Assembly: GCA_003326195.1 (NCBI GenBank)
Contig: LXQE01000149.1
Location: forward strand, 36,584-100,583
Direction: 5' to 3'
From: Nostoc punctiforme NIES-2108
GTDB lineage: Bacteria > Cyanobacteriota > Cyanobacteriia > Cyanobacteriales > Nostocaceae
Length of the DNA stretch: 64,000 bases
Under the pieces are notes generated by a model. The model ran no database searches. It worked only from the letters and a program-made list of their open reading frames with translations, and was not told the DNA's origin. This document shows, piece by piece, positions 55,073 to 64,000 of the stretch; position 1 is the stretch's first letter, and the number at the start of each line of letters is the position of its first letter. The position numbers and the translations under genes are program-made.

Positions 55073-55939
55073 GTGTCTACATCTGCAAAAACCTTTCCTA
55101 TCTGGGCATTTTTATCGCTGTTAACCAACGGCATCCTAATGTTGGCGGTCATCCTGCTAATTTGGCAACAGCAGAGATTGGCCGCTTTTTTTGGGATAAT
55201 CGCATCCCCACAGCCAATCAACCTGAACAACTCACCGCAAACTGCTACACCTGATTTAGGTCGCCGTCACCAACTCAGTTATCAAGAGTGGGTAAATATC
55301 CTCAACCAAGAAGCCAAGGTCGCCGCTGACCAACGTCCTCCGCATTTAACCATTCTGGTGGGAGATTCCCTGAGTTTGTGGTTTCCCCCTGAGTTATTAC
55401 CTGAAGGTAAAAATTGGCTTAATCAAGGAATTTCTGGCGAAACCAGCAATGGACTTTTAAAAAGATTAAAAATATTTGACCGCACCCAGCCAGAGGTGAT
55501 TTTTGTAATGATTGGCATTAATGACCTAATTCGGGGCATGAGCAATGGGGAAATTTTAGATAATCAGCGACAAATTATCAATTATCTACGAAAGACGCAT
55601 CCCACAGCGCAAATTGTTGTCCAATCGATTTTGCCACATGGGGCAGAAGAAGCAACTTGGAAAGGACGAGATAAACTATTGGCTGTTGCCAATAGTCGCA
55701 TTCGCGAGTTGAATCAGCAACTACAAAGCATATCTACCAAAAAAGGTGTTAAATATCTCGATTTACATCCCTTGTTTACCAATAAGCAAGGAAATCTCCG
55801 CCGCGAATTTACTACTGATGGCTTGCACTTAAGTCCTGAAGGCTATATGGTTTGGCGTTCTGCATTGCAGATTTATAGCGAGATTGAATTAAAACCCCAG
55901 CAAGAAAAAGAGGGGAAAAGGTTAAAGGGTAAAGGGTAA
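55073..55939 (+). CDS. SGNH/GDSL-type esterase or acylhydrolase, membrane-anchored
   Basis: 288 residues from a GTG start. An N-terminal membrane segment (FLSLLTNGILMLAVILLIW, about 12-30) anchors it. The SGNH blocks are LVGDSLSLWF (catalytic Ser), NQGISGETSNGLL (Gly), MIGINDLIRG (Asn) and DGLHLSPEGY (Asp and His). The C-terminal KEGKRLKGKG is encoded by an intergenic-type repeat. The substrate, an acyl or acetyl ester in the periplasm or on glycans, is unknown. It lies between amt and ispH. Confidence 0.9.
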   Translation: MSTSAKTFPIWAFLSLLTNGILMLAVILLIWQQQRLAAFFGIIASPQPINLNNSPQTATPDLGRRHQLSYQEWVNILNQEAKVAADQRPPHLTILVGDSLSLWFPPELLPEGKNWLNQGISGETSNGLLKRLKIFDRTQPEVIFVMIGINDLIRGMSNGEILDNQRQIINYLRKTHPTAQIVVQSILPHGAEEATWKGRDKLLAVANSRIRELNQQLQSISTKKGVKYLDLHPLFTNKQGNLRREFTTDGLHLSPEGYMVWRSALQIYSEIELKPQQEKEGKRLKGKG

Positions 55940-56056
55940 AGGCATTAAATCCTTTTCCCTTTGCCCCTCTCTGATAATATCTTTGAATACAACTCTGTAT
56001 AAATCTCGTCTAGGCGCGAGAAAATAAGAAATAGTGAGTTTAAGTAGACAAATCTA

Positions 56057-57265
56057 ATGGATACAAAAGCTTTTAAGCGCAGCCTCCAACATTCAGAAAA
56101 TTACAATCGCAAGGGCTTTGGTCATCAAGCAGAAGTTGCCACCCAGTTGCAATCTGAGTATCAGAGTAACTTGATTCAGGAAATTCGCGATCGCAATTAC
56201 ACTCTGCAACGGGGTGATGTGACAATCCGACTAGCACAAGCCTTTGGCTTTTGCTGGGGTGTAGAACGGGCTGTAGCAATGGCTTACGAAACTCGTCAGC
56301 ACTTCCCCACAGAACACATCTGGATTACTAACGAGATTATCCACAACCCTTCTGTAAATCAGCGGATGCAGGAGATGGAAGTAGAATTCATCCCCATTGA
56401 AGGAAAGAATAAAGACTTTTCTGTTGTTGGAATTGGTGATGTAGTCATACTACCCGCTTTTGGGGCTAGCGTTCAAGAAATGCAGATACTTCACGATAAA
56501 GGCTGCAAAATTGTTGATACAACTTGTCCTTGGGTATCTAAAGTTTGGAATACAGTAGAAAAGCACAAAAAAATTGATTATACATCAATAATTCACGGTA
56601 AATATAAGCACGAAGAAACAGTTGCAACTAGTTCCTTCGCTGGCAAGTATTTAATTGTGTTGAATTTGCAAGAAGCAGAATATGTTGCTGACTATATGAT
56701 CAATGGTGGCAACCGTGAAGAATTTCTAACAAAATTTGCTAAAGCTTGTTCAGCAGGATTTGACCCCGATCGCGATTTAGAAAGAGTTGGCATTGCTAAC
56801 CAAACTACAATGCTTAAAGGCGAAACTGAGCAAATAGGCAAGCTTTTTGAGCGGACTATGTTACAGAAGTATGGCCCCACTGAGTTAAATCAGCATTTCC
56901 AAAGCTTCAATACCATTTGTGATGCCACTCAAGAACGGCAAGATGCCATGCTGGAATTAGTGGAACATAATTTAGATTTGATGGTAGTAATTGGTGGGTT
57001 TAATTCCTCGAATACTACTCAGTTGCAACAAATTGCCTTTGAGCGAGGAATTCCTTCTTACCATATTGATACTGTTGAACGCCTGAAATCAGCATATTCT
57101 ATTGAACATCGGCAATTAAATGGGCAGTTAATAACTACAGAAAATTGGTTGCCTGATGGAGAAATTGTTGTAGGCATTACTTCTGGTGCTTCTACGCCCG
57201 ATAAGGTGGTAGAAGATGTAATTGAGAAGATTTTTACATTAAAAGCAACAGGTGCGTTGGTTTAA
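56057..57265 (+). CDS. ispH: 4-Hydroxy-3-methylbut-2-enyl diphosphate reductase
   Basis: 402 residues, the long cyanobacterial/plastid form. It catalyses the last step of the MEP pathway, giving IPP and DMAPP, and carries a [4Fe-4S] cluster. The three cluster cysteines are in AFGFCWGVERAV, VDTTCPWVSKVW and TICDATQERQDAM. An active-site His/Thr-rich segment (IGGFNSSNTTQL) and SGASTPDKVVEDV at the C-terminus are present. An N-terminal extension of about 45 residues precedes the catalytic core. Single gene with its own promoter. Confidence 0.96.
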   Translation: MDTKAFKRSLQHSENYNRKGFGHQAEVATQLQSEYQSNLIQEIRDRNYTLQRGDVTIRLAQAFGFCWGVERAVAMAYETRQHFPTEHIWITNEIIHNPSVNQRMQEMEVEFIPIEGKNKDFSVVGIGDVVILPAFGASVQEMQILHDKGCKIVDTTCPWVSKVWNTVEKHKKIDYTSIIHGKYKHEETVATSSFAGKYLIVLNLQEAEYVADYMINGGNREEFLTKFAKACSAGFDPDRDLERVGIANQTTMLKGETEQIGKLFERTMLQKYGPTELNQHFQSFNTICDATQERQDAMLELVEHNLDLMVVIGGFNSSNTTQLQQIAFERGIPSYHIDTVERLKSAYSIEHRQLNGQLITTENWLPDGEIVVGITSGASTPDKVVEDVIEKIFTLKATGALV

Positions 57266-57500
57266 CTGTTCTCAGAGGGACTTCCAAATAAAAAATATCC
57301 AATTACTTCTTGTGGGGTAGGCAGGGTTCGACTGAGGGTAGCCGAAGTCTTGTCTGCCTTACAAGATTGGATAATTTATTTGTTATAAATTCCTCAGTTA
57401 TCGATTTCATTTTTGGCGAAACACCACACCAATATCAGTTATCGGTAACTAGTGTTCACTGTTTGAATAATTTGTAAAAAACTAAAACAAATGGCTATCT

Positions 57501-57617
57501 ATGAAGCAAATTGGCAAAGGGTATGATTTGACTTGTCGCGTTAACCCTGACATTGCTGCTCGATTAGCTGCTCACCTGCGACTTCATTTCTCTTGGCAAG
57601 TAAAGAAGGGACTATGA
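57501..57617 (+). CDS. Possible 38-residue ORF, unknown
   Basis: Reads MKQIGKGYDLTCRVNPDIAA then RLAAHLRLHF to a TGA stop. No ribosome-binding site or similarity is recognised. The surrounding 387-bp gap has no other candidate. Confidence 0.25.
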   Translation: MKQIGKGYDLTCRVNPDIAARLAAHLRLHFSWQVKKGL

Positions 57618-57653
57618 TGTACCGTTACCACGATCGGGAAAAGCTATATTTAT

Positions 57654-57866
57654 TTACACATCCCGCGCTTTGAAAAAATTATAGATAGCAAGACCAATGG
57701 CTAAAAGCAACACTGCATGAATTAGATTTCCGGCGATATGAAGTGCCAGTCCTAATGCCCAAAAAGCAACCAGTATAACAACAATACCCCAAAGTATACT
57801 CAACATATATTTGCTCTGAATCAAATCAGTTTTAATTTGTTCAAATATTTTACTCCCTAGCTTCAC
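57654..57866 (-). CDS. Small membrane protein, lmo0937/DUF5670-like
   Basis: 70 residues; a start at the internal Met21 (57806) would give the usual 50-residue family length. Two hydrophobic segments (MLSILWGIVVILVAFWALGL and LIHAVLLLAIGLAIYNFF) flank HIAGN, the family pattern. Such proteins are common stress-associated small membrane proteins without known activity. Confidence 0.75.
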   Translation of the reverse strand: MKLGSKIFEQIKTDLIQSKYMLSILWGIVVILVAFWALGLALHIAGNLIHAVLLLAIGLAIYNFFKARDV

Positions 57867-58021
57867 TTTTATTCTATTTGCCCTAAGAAAGATTATTTTG
57901 CACCATTACTCAAAGTGACTTGGTATGCTTAATATTTTGTTACTATTTAATTTAGGTAAAGATAACGGCTGTGGGCTGTCAGTTAACTGCCCCCATGATT
58001 ACCGCAAATGACAGGATTGCC

Positions 58022-60436
58022 CTATACTCGGATTCTCTTCGAGTCAACCACAACCGTATAATTGCGTTGTTCCCATTTACTGCTTTCAATCCAGAAAAAG
58101 GTAAAGCTAATTGGCTGTTGCTGGTTATCAGAAACAGAAATATCTACAAAATTCACTCCTAACTTAGTGGAAGTAGAAAACGTATCTTGTGTAGTTTGCC
58201 AATCATCATCTGACCAGTGCAATTGAAAAGATGCTAAAGCGTGAATTCGCAATATTTGACCTTTTTTGACTTGGCTGATTTGTCGGTTAAACTTCCAAAT
58301 TTCCAATGATTTACACTGCTTTCTTTCGCCTAGATAGCGATTTGCCACCTCTGGAATAAAATCAAATACCTGTCCGTCATGATCTGACCGTAGCAGCTTG
58401 ATATACTCTGCGTGCGCCCACATTAAAGGCATGGCTGAACCTGTTGGTTTTCCTAAATACATATAGATATCAGGTATATCTCCCTCATCCCAAACCTGTT
58501 CTGGTAACAAACAAGTGTCTGAAGCAAATCCTTCCATCGCCTTGATATATGTTTTGACATCGCCGCCAGCAGCTAGTTCATAATGTCCTCGTTCTCCTGT
58601 CAAGAGAGGCCAAGCGCGTCCCTTACCCCAAGCAGTATAAGGGCTTCCGTCTTCTTGCTGCCCGTAACCGTCGTGGTTGTAACGATGCCAACAAGGCCCA
58701 ACGGGTGTATCTACTTTTAAAACTGCATCTATTACTTTGACAGAATCAACAATAATCGGGTCATCTGGTTTCCGAATTCCATAGCGTACTAATTGCAGAA
58801 ATCCACCATCGACAATTTCCTTTGCTGGAAATTCTGCTGGTTCACCAGCTGGCTGGCTGCTGATTAAAAGAGTTCCTTGGTTAGGATTTTCGTTGGGGTG
58901 AGGATTATTAATATCTGAAGGAGTAATTCGGATATAGTGCCGTTTGATCCCAGGAACTAAAGTTCCTTCAGTAGTAACTGTCCAAGATTCAATGTGAGAT
59001 TCTAAAAAATCAGCGTATTCTTCTATAAATTTTGCTGTTGCTTCATCCCCACGTTCGCGAACAAATTGGGCAGCACAGATTAAGGCGGCAATATTGGATG
59101 CTAGTGTTGATGGTGAATAACCACTGTTTTCTTCCCAGCGTTCTTGTTGGGTAGCCGGGCCGTGACGAATTAAATAACCCGCCGCCCGCAAAACCATCGG
59201 ATAAATATCGAAGTTTAAGCAAGTCTTCTGCTGGTGCAGTAGCCATGCTAGAAGAATCGGAAACGCCACCTCATCTAGTTGAATCCCTTTCCAGTAAGGT
59301 TTACCATCAACCCAGAAATTTTGGGCAAAACCGCCATCTTCTTGCTGGCTGGTTGCAAGATAAATTAGCGATCGCACTGCTGTTTCTGTTTCCCCAGCAG
59401 CCACTAAACCTGCTACACTACTGACCAGATCCCGCGTCCAGACAAGGTGATATCCTCCTTGTTCTTGGTCGTGTTTGGCTTCACCCCAAGGGATAGCCAG
59501 GGATGCAATCAACGCACCGGGATAAGTTTTGTCTTCATGTGCTAACAACAAACTAATGCTGTTGTGATACAACTTCCCATCATTGTATGAAACATATTCT
59601 AGCGGTCTAATATTGCGGCGCGATCGCTTCCACTGTTCGTTGTATTGCTGCTTCTGCTGTTCAAAAGGAATATTAAGCGACTGAAATAGCGTGGAAATTG
59701 CATTATGCAAGTTTGTACCAAACGCCAGTCCTAAAGTAAACTCTTTAGTACTATCTAAATTTAGTTTTCCAGTCAAAGCAAGATTGCCATCTACAGCACT
59801 ATCAAACTCCCAATCCATTTGGAAATTGTCAGCTAAATCTGTCCAGCCATCACTTTTACCGACGTAACCACAGGAAAGGCGGGTAAAGGGAACTGTTGCA
59901 CCCAGTGCTAGCCATGTTCCTTGTTTCTCGGCTATCAGAATACGATGCCCAGCAACCTCTACAGCGTAACCATTATTACCCATACCTTCAACTTCCAGAT
60001 GCGGCGCACATAAAGCATATAACTGAAGTTGGGAGATAAAATCGCTCTCTCCGGTTAATGTGGTGTGCTGTAAAATACAGGGGAAATGCGGGTCGGCAAT
60101 CACTTCTTTGATTACGGCATAACGTCCTTGTGGATCGGAATTAGTGATGCGGTATCCTAAACCATGAGTCCACATCGGTTCCACTTTGGATTCGAGATGG
60201 CGTTTCTCTTCGTGGAAAAAGCTTTTCCCATCAGAAATTAGATACTGCAAATCCCGAACTTGAGGTCTGTCTACTGTGGGATGGTAGATTTCAGTGACAA
60301 TACCGCTCCAAAGAGTAAACCAAATGTTACTAGAGGTAGAGTAAGCTGTTCCGACTCCATCTTTATTAGCATGAGTCCATCGAGGCTCAATACCTGGTGA
60401 GCCAAAAGCTTCTGCTTGACCAATAATCTTTACCAT
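58022..60436 (-). CDS. Glycoside hydrolase family 15 (glucoamylase/glucodextranase-like)
   Basis: 804 residues. The N-terminal 270 residues form a beta-sandwich domain (EAFGSPGIEPRWTHANKDGV onward). The catalytic (alpha/alpha)6 barrel covers about 300-690 with WTRDLVSSVAGLVAAGE, GGFAQNFWVDGKPYWKGIQL, DEVAFP and LPEQVWDEGD, which contains the candidate general acid and base glutamates. The remainder is a small C-terminal beta domain. It should release glucose from alpha-glucans such as glycogen-derived oligosaccharides. There is no signal peptide, so it acts in the cytoplasm. Confidence 0.9.
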   Translation of the reverse strand: MVKIIGQAEAFGSPGIEPRWTHANKDGVGTAYSTSSNIWFTLWSGIVTEIYHPTVDRPQVRDLQYLISDGKSFFHEEKRHLESKVEPMWTHGLGYRITNSDPQGRYAVIKEVIADPHFPCILQHTTLTGESDFISQLQLYALCAPHLEVEGMGNNGYAVEVAGHRILIAEKQGTWLALGATVPFTRLSCGYVGKSDGWTDLADNFQMDWEFDSAVDGNLALTGKLNLDSTKEFTLGLAFGTNLHNAISTLFQSLNIPFEQQKQQYNEQWKRSRRNIRPLEYVSYNDGKLYHNSISLLLAHEDKTYPGALIASLAIPWGEAKHDQEQGGYHLVWTRDLVSSVAGLVAAGETETAVRSLIYLATSQQEDGGFAQNFWVDGKPYWKGIQLDEVAFPILLAWLLHQQKTCLNFDIYPMVLRAAGYLIRHGPATQQERWEENSGYSPSTLASNIAALICAAQFVRERGDEATAKFIEEYADFLESHIESWTVTTEGTLVPGIKRHYIRITPSDINNPHPNENPNQGTLLISSQPAGEPAEFPAKEIVDGGFLQLVRYGIRKPDDPIIVDSVKVIDAVLKVDTPVGPCWHRYNHDGYGQQEDGSPYTAWGKGRAWPLLTGERGHYELAAGGDVKTYIKAMEGFASDTCLLPEQVWDEGDIPDIYMYLGKPTGSAMPLMWAHAEYIKLLRSDHDGQVFDFIPEVANRYLGERKQCKSLEIWKFNRQISQVKKGQILRIHALASFQLHWSDDDWQTTQDTFSTSTKLGVNFVDISVSDNQQQPISFTFFWIESSKWEQRNYTVVVDSKRIRV

Positions 60437-60509
60437 ACTGCATTGTTGTGCCGATAAGCTTTGATTGCATTTTGAAAATGCTGTGTTTGATATTTATGCG
60501 ATTAAAAAT

Positions 60510-61448
60510 TTATTGAGAAGTTGGCGAAAATTTACGAGCGGCAGTTAAGGATTTTGCTTCAATAAAAATTTGTTTGATTTCAGGATGCTTTTGGCGAGTT
60601 TTTACTTCTAAACTTTCTACAGTTAAGGCTATTTCCTCACCTGTAAGATTTTTAGAAAATTGAATTTCTAAGTTAAGTAATACTTCCTGTGGAGCAAGCT
60701 GCATTGTTAGTAAACGTACAACTTCTTGCACTCCTGGTTCTGTTTTGCACAAAGACCGGATATTGATTATAGTTTGAGGATTAGCACTTTCACCAAGTAA
60801 CAATCCTTTACTTTCTCTTGCTAGTACCACTGCTACTATAGCCAAGATAATGCCAATAATAATCGAGGCAATGCCATCAAAATAAACATTATTAAATAAA
60901 TGTCCTAAGAAGATTCCGATTAAGGCAACGAATAAACCTAAAATTGCAGCAGTATCCTCAAATAATATTGTAAATACTGTGGGATCTTTACTGTTTTTGA
61001 TTGCTTGCCAGAAATTTTGTTTACCCTTGGTCGGCAAAAACTCTTTTAAAGCTACAGTCCAAGAAAAACCCTCCAATAATATTGCCATACCTAACACAAT
61101 ATAATTCCACATTGGGTTTTCTAAAGGGCTAGGTTTAATTAAATGAGTGATTCCTTCATAAATTGACATCCCGCCGCCAAGGGCAAAGATGAGGATCGCA
61201 ACGATGAAAGTCCAGAAATAAAGTTCTTGACCATAACCAAAGGGATGGCTATCGTCTGCTGGCTTTTGGCTTCTCCGAATTCCCAGCAAAAGTACTAGTT
61301 GATCGCCAGTATCTACCACCGAATGAATCCCTTCAGATATCATGGCGGAACTGCCAGTAATGGAGGCGGCGATAAATTTAGTAATAGCGATCGCTAAGTT
61401 AGCGCCCATCGCTGCAAATATAGTTTTATGAGATGAATCAGACGCCAT
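60510..61448 (-). CDS. Cation diffusion facilitator transporter
   Basis: 312 residues with six hydrophobic segments. The metal site motifs are HSVVDTGDQ (His-x3-Asp in the second helix) and DTAAILGLFVALIG in the fifth, and SHPFGYGQELYFWTF is also typical. The C-terminal cytoplasmic domain (VQEVVRLLTMQLAPQEVLLN) is the usual ferredoxin-like part. It should export divalent metal such as Zn2+ or Mn2+. Cyanobacterial relatives often sit in operons with a second transporter or hydrolase, but this one is separated by 73 bp from the GH15 gene. Confidence 0.9.
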   Translation of the reverse strand: MASDSSHKTIFAAMGANLAIAITKFIAASITGSSAMISEGIHSVVDTGDQLVLLLGIRRSQKPADDSHPFGYGQELYFWTFIVAILIFALGGGMSIYEGITHLIKPSPLENPMWNYIVLGMAILLEGFSWTVALKEFLPTKGKQNFWQAIKNSKDPTVFTILFEDTAAILGLFVALIGIFLGHLFNNVYFDGIASIIIGIILAIVAVVLARESKGLLLGESANPQTIINIRSLCKTEPGVQEVVRLLTMQLAPQEVLLNLEIQFSKNLTGEEIALTVESLEVKTRQKHPEIKQIFIEAKSLTAARKFSPTSQ

Positions 61449-61609
61449 GAGAGTAAATCACAATTATGCAGAAACTTCTAATTCACCATCCAGATGGGTA
61501 ACTTCCCATTGGGTTGGTTCGACATTGTACCAAAACGTCTCCTACGACAAATTTAATCGGTGATTGTTATCAAACCAGGATTAACACTAACTTTTGTAGG
61601 TATTATCAA

Positions 61610-61828
61610 TTAACCATTCTCTGTAAAATCTGGATACAAGGTCATACCACCGTCTACAAACAGAGTTGTACCATAGACATAATCGGAGTCATCACAAGCC
61701 AACCAAACCGCTGCTTTAGCAATATCTTCCACATCACCCACACGTTTTGCTGGAATCTGTTTTAATAACTTTGCTTCTGCCTCTGGAGTATCACAATGGG
61801 AATATCTAAAGATTTGCAAGATCTTCAT
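61610..61828 (-). pseudogene. C-terminal remnant of a short-chain dehydrogenase gene
   Basis: 72 codons reading PEAEAKLLKQIPAKRVGDVE then DIAKAAVWLACDDSDYVYGT and TLFVDGGMTLYP. This is the end of a glucose/ribitol-type SDR protein; the Rossmann GxxxGxG motif and the YxxxK active site are absent. The remaining two thirds of the gene have been lost; no trace is visible on either side. Confidence 0.82.
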
Positions 61829-62542
61829 GATGTTTTTGCTTTTTGGGCGTAGTATTACGCTGACGATTTAAATTGCCAAATCAGTAAATTATTGATTAAA
61901 AACATTTTGCATTCTTATCATTTTAAAAATTTTTATTATTTTTCTAATCTATCCAGAGAAAGATAAATAGCATATTTTTAACTTAAAAATATTTAAATCA
62001 TTTGTCATTTATGTGACAATAGTATGTTTTTGTTTTTAAGATTTGTAAAAATATAATTTTAAAGCTTATATCAATCTCAAGAAAGATTTATGGTATATTC
62101 AAAGCAAGTTGGGTTATTGGTTAAAGTAATAAATTTTTTAGTTAATCAATCTCAAATCTAAGATGACCTAAAGAAGAGAACCATATTAAGAGGTTAAAAA
62201 GTTTTTAGCCAAATCTAAACTGTCTTATTAGCTTGGCTATTATTAATTTTATCTAATTAACAATGAGCATTTTTTAGCTATTGTAAATGCCAATCAAGAT
62301 TTGATATTAAGCAAAAATGTAGTTATTTTAGTGAGTTTTGACATTTAGAAAAAATAATTAATGAAAAATAGTAAGTATGTATTTTTGTTTCAAAGTTTAC
62401 TTGAAATATTTCAGTACATCATATTTTTAATTGGTAGTTCTGTGGCATTAAAACAGTATTCTTGAAAATATGAATGGTACGTTAAACGGATGGCAATTCC
62501 ATACAACGCATCTACATATTTAGATCCATAAAGGAGAAAGCG
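61829..62542. other. AT-rich intergenic region before the DUF2231 genes
   Basis: 714 bp, very AT-rich, with no open frame, repeat or RNA structure I can support. The promoter of the DUF2231-cox cluster must lie near its right end. AAAGGAGAAAG, a good ribosome-binding site, precedes 62543. Confidence 0.55.
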
Positions 62543-63037
62543 ATGCCTGCTCTGTCTCTAAATAACCAAAATTTACCATACCCTGACCCTCTACACCCCA
62601 TCATTGTCCACTTCGTAATCGCGATGGTGCTTTTTTCTTTCGTGTGCGATGTGCTGGGCTATTTCACCCGCAATGTGCGGTTATTTGAGGTGAGTTTCTG
62701 GAATATGTTTGTGGCCTCAGCAGCTATCTTTTTAGCGGTGATTCTTGGTCAGTTTGAAGCAGGTCTAGCAAACATCTATCCAGCAGTCCAACCAACATTG
62801 AATTTTCATACGGTTATGGGTTGGTCGCTGGCGGCTATTGTCGTTGGCATTACAGCTTGGCGTTTTGTGATTCGCAAACGCACTCCACGGAAAGTACCAC
62901 CTGCTTACCTTGGTGCAGCAACCTTTTTAGTCTGCTTAGTGTGCTTGCAAGTCTATCTAGGAAGCAAGCTAGTTTGGGTGTATGGGTTACACATTGAGCC
63001 AGTTGTGCAAGCAATGAAGCAGGGAGTTTTGCCATGA
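62543..63037 (+). CDS. DUF2231-family membrane protein
   Basis: 164 residues with four hydrophobic segments (IIVHFVIAMVLFSFVCDVL, FWNMFVASAAIFLAVILG, VMGWSLAAIVVGITAW, LGAATFLVCLVCLQVYLGSKL). The HP-x-x-VHF start of the family is in PDPLHPIIVHFVIAM. DUF2231 proteins have conserved histidines and may carry heme or aid oxidase assembly; their role is not proved. It overlaps the next gene by 4 bp (ATGA), so they are co-translated. Confidence 0.9.
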   Translation: MPALSLNNQNLPYPDPLHPIIVHFVIAMVLFSFVCDVLGYFTRNVRLFEVSFWNMFVASAAIFLAVILGQFEAGLANIYPAVQPTLNFHTVMGWSLAAIVVGITAWRFVIRKRTPRKVPPAYLGAATFLVCLVCLQVYLGSKLVWVYGLHIEPVVQAMKQGVLP

Positions 63038-63639
63038 ACTGGCCACTCATTGACCAGTTGAGATTGAGGTTGAATGCTAACGGATTACCTTATGAGATTC
63101 CCATACATCCGCAACTGGTGCATCTAACATTGGGTTTGTTCATTCTTGGGATTATTTTTGATATTGCCGGAGCGCTTTTTGCTTTAGAAAAACCAATCTT
63201 CAAATTTTTGGGTTTGCCTACCCTCCGTTCTGGTTTTTTTGATGTCGGCTGGTATAACCTCATAGTAGCAGCTTTTATCACATTTTTCACGGTTGCAGCA
63301 GGTTTTTTTGAGCTACTGCTAGCAAATCCACCAATCGATCAAAAAAGCGTTTGGGGGTTAACAGCTGGTTGGACAATGCTTTTGCATGGTTTGGGTGGTA
63401 TTTCGTTGTTGGGAGCGATCGCAGCCATGACTGTATGGAGAGGATTACAACGTTATCGCTGGCGCAAGGATGCTTCCAGGCAGGTGCAGTGGAGTTACTT
63501 ATTAGCAGGTATTGCAATATTGGGCATCTTGTTTGTCCACGGAACTTTGGGGGCGCAATTGGGAGAAGAGTTCGGCATTCACGTTACTGCTGCGAAGCTA
63601 CTCCAAGAAGGTAAAAACCCAAATTTACTACTCAAATAA
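63034..63639 (+). CDS. DUF2231-family membrane protein, second copy
   Basis: 201 residues, related to the preceding protein. The family motif is in PYEIPIHPQLVHLTLGLFIL, with four hydrophobic segments. It begins within the last codons of the first DUF2231 gene and is followed, 47 bp on, by cytochrome c oxidase subunit II. In several cyanobacteria such pairs precede a cox operon, which supports a respiratory-oxidase role. Confidence 0.9.
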   Translation: MNWPLIDQLRLRLNANGLPYEIPIHPQLVHLTLGLFILGIIFDIAGALFALEKPIFKFLGLPTLRSGFFDVGWYNLIVAAFITFFTVAAGFFELLLANPPIDQKSVWGLTAGWTMLLHGLGGISLLGAIAAMTVWRGLQRYRWRKDASRQVQWSYLLAGIAILGILFVHGTLGAQLGEEFGIHVTAAKLLQEGKNPNLLLK

Positions 63640-63685
63640 TCAAGCGGGAAGCACTCTCTTCAATTTTGAATTTTGAATTGTTAAT

Positions 63686-64000
63686 ATGTTTAGTTTTTGG
63701 GAATATGTACTAATAGCGTTTTATGTCGCAGGGCTGCTAATTGTCAGTCGGTGGATTGGACAACAGGCGTTTTCTTGGATGCCTCCGCAGGCGACAGCAG
63801 AAGCACAACGGGTAGATGATTTATTTAGCTTTTTAGTCTCAATTGGAGCATTTATCTTGCTGGGACTGGTTGGTGTTATCGTGTATGCCATAGTCTTCCA
63901 TCGCGCCCGCCCAGAAGACTACAGCGAGGGACACCCTTCTAGAGGTAATGGGAAGTTAGAAATATTATGGACAGCGACCCCAACTTTGTTAGTAATATGG
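63686..64000 (+). CDS. ctaC: Cytochrome c oxidase subunit II, start of gene
   Basis: 105 codons, cut by the window end. It starts MFSFWEYVLIAFYVAGLLIV and continues with a second membrane segment (FSFLVSIGAFILLGLVGVIV) and VFHRARPEDYSEGHPSRGNG then KLEILWTATPTLLVIW. The last part is the conserved entry to the second helix of subunit II. The CuA-binding domain lies beyond the window. Residues MPPQATAEAQ are encoded by sequence resembling the small dispersed repeat. Subunits I and III should follow. Confidence 0.9.
   Translation, partial: MFSFWEYVLIAFYVAGLLIVSRWIGQQAFSWMPPQATAEAQRVDDLFSFLVSIGAFILLGLVGVIVYAIVFHRARPEDYSEGHPSRGNGKLEILWTATPTLLVIW

Noticed and set aside
54961..55230. An 89-codon minus-strand frame overlapping the SGNH hydrolase start
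   Set aside because: Antisense to a well-supported gene, and it contains GTTAGGA heptamer repeat sequence.

Overview
The window comes from a filamentous, Nostoc/Anabaena-type cyanobacterium. The evidence is dense HIP1 octamers (GCGATCGC), heptameric tandem repeats and small palindromic dispersed repeats between and even inside genes, cyanobacterial-type IspH, MetH, DnaG and site-2 protease, and paired DUF2231 genes ahead of a cytochrome oxidase subunit. Calls come from reading the DNA and translations by eye; no database search or folding program was used.

Layout. 0.3-7.8 kb: E2 subunit of pyruvate dehydrogenase, a PD-(D/E)XK-type protein, methyltransferases, an AraC regulator, RtcB RNA ligase with a clear terminator, and a HAD phosphatase. 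7.8-12.6 kb: tRNA-Ala(CGC), two small non-autonomous transposable elements, rpmB, htpG. 12.6-28 kb: metH, a two-gene unknown/DUF488 unit, a 21-bp minisatellite, a decayed LRR-GTPase gene, two peptidoglycan amidases, an FAD hydroxylase, a site-2 protease, an MBL-fold protein without its metal motif, and dnaG. 28-34 kb: a sulfonate-type cluster (TauD-like dioxygenase, substrate-binding lipoprotein, MFS carrier, SsuD-like monooxygenase, class II aldolase). 34-40 kb: a TPR protein, two glycosyltransferases, an acyl-CoA ligase. 47.5-64 kb: a 1565-residue hybrid histidine kinase, YnfA, an ammonium transporter, SGNH hydrolase, ispH, GH15 glucosidase, CDF transporter, DUF2231 pair and the start of coxB.

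The outstanding region is 40.9-47.25 kb on the minus strand. Protein genes (a 66-residue protein, a 240-residue protein, a Ro60-like TROVE/vWA protein, two further unknowns and a ThiF/E1-like protein) alternate with at least five structured RNAs. All five RNAs share one scaffold: an outer stem, a conserved asymmetric internal loop (5' strand GYGCCC with AAC following in four of five, 3' strand RACUYG), and a second stem. The outer-stem sequence differs between copies while pairing is kept. Each scaffold carries a different piece of the translation apparatus. Two carry tRNA-like bodies attached through the acceptor side. One carries a circularly permuted tRNA-Leu-like body attached through the anticodon side. 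One carries a bare seven-base anticodon-type hairpin. One carries the universally conserved 12-nt sarcin-ricin sequence plus a copy of the GTPase-associated centre of 23S rRNA. One tRNA-like RNA is itself nested inside a second split tRNA body. This looks like a Ro60-Y-RNA system diversified into a set of tRNA and rRNA mimics. RtcB, the usual partner of bacterial Ro, is in the same window about 35 kb away.

The rest is mainly housekeeping and ordinary accessory content. The repeat biology is also notable: three small elements with clear terminal inverted repeats and target-site duplications, and an identical 30-bp palindromic repeat inserted in frame in two unrelated genes.
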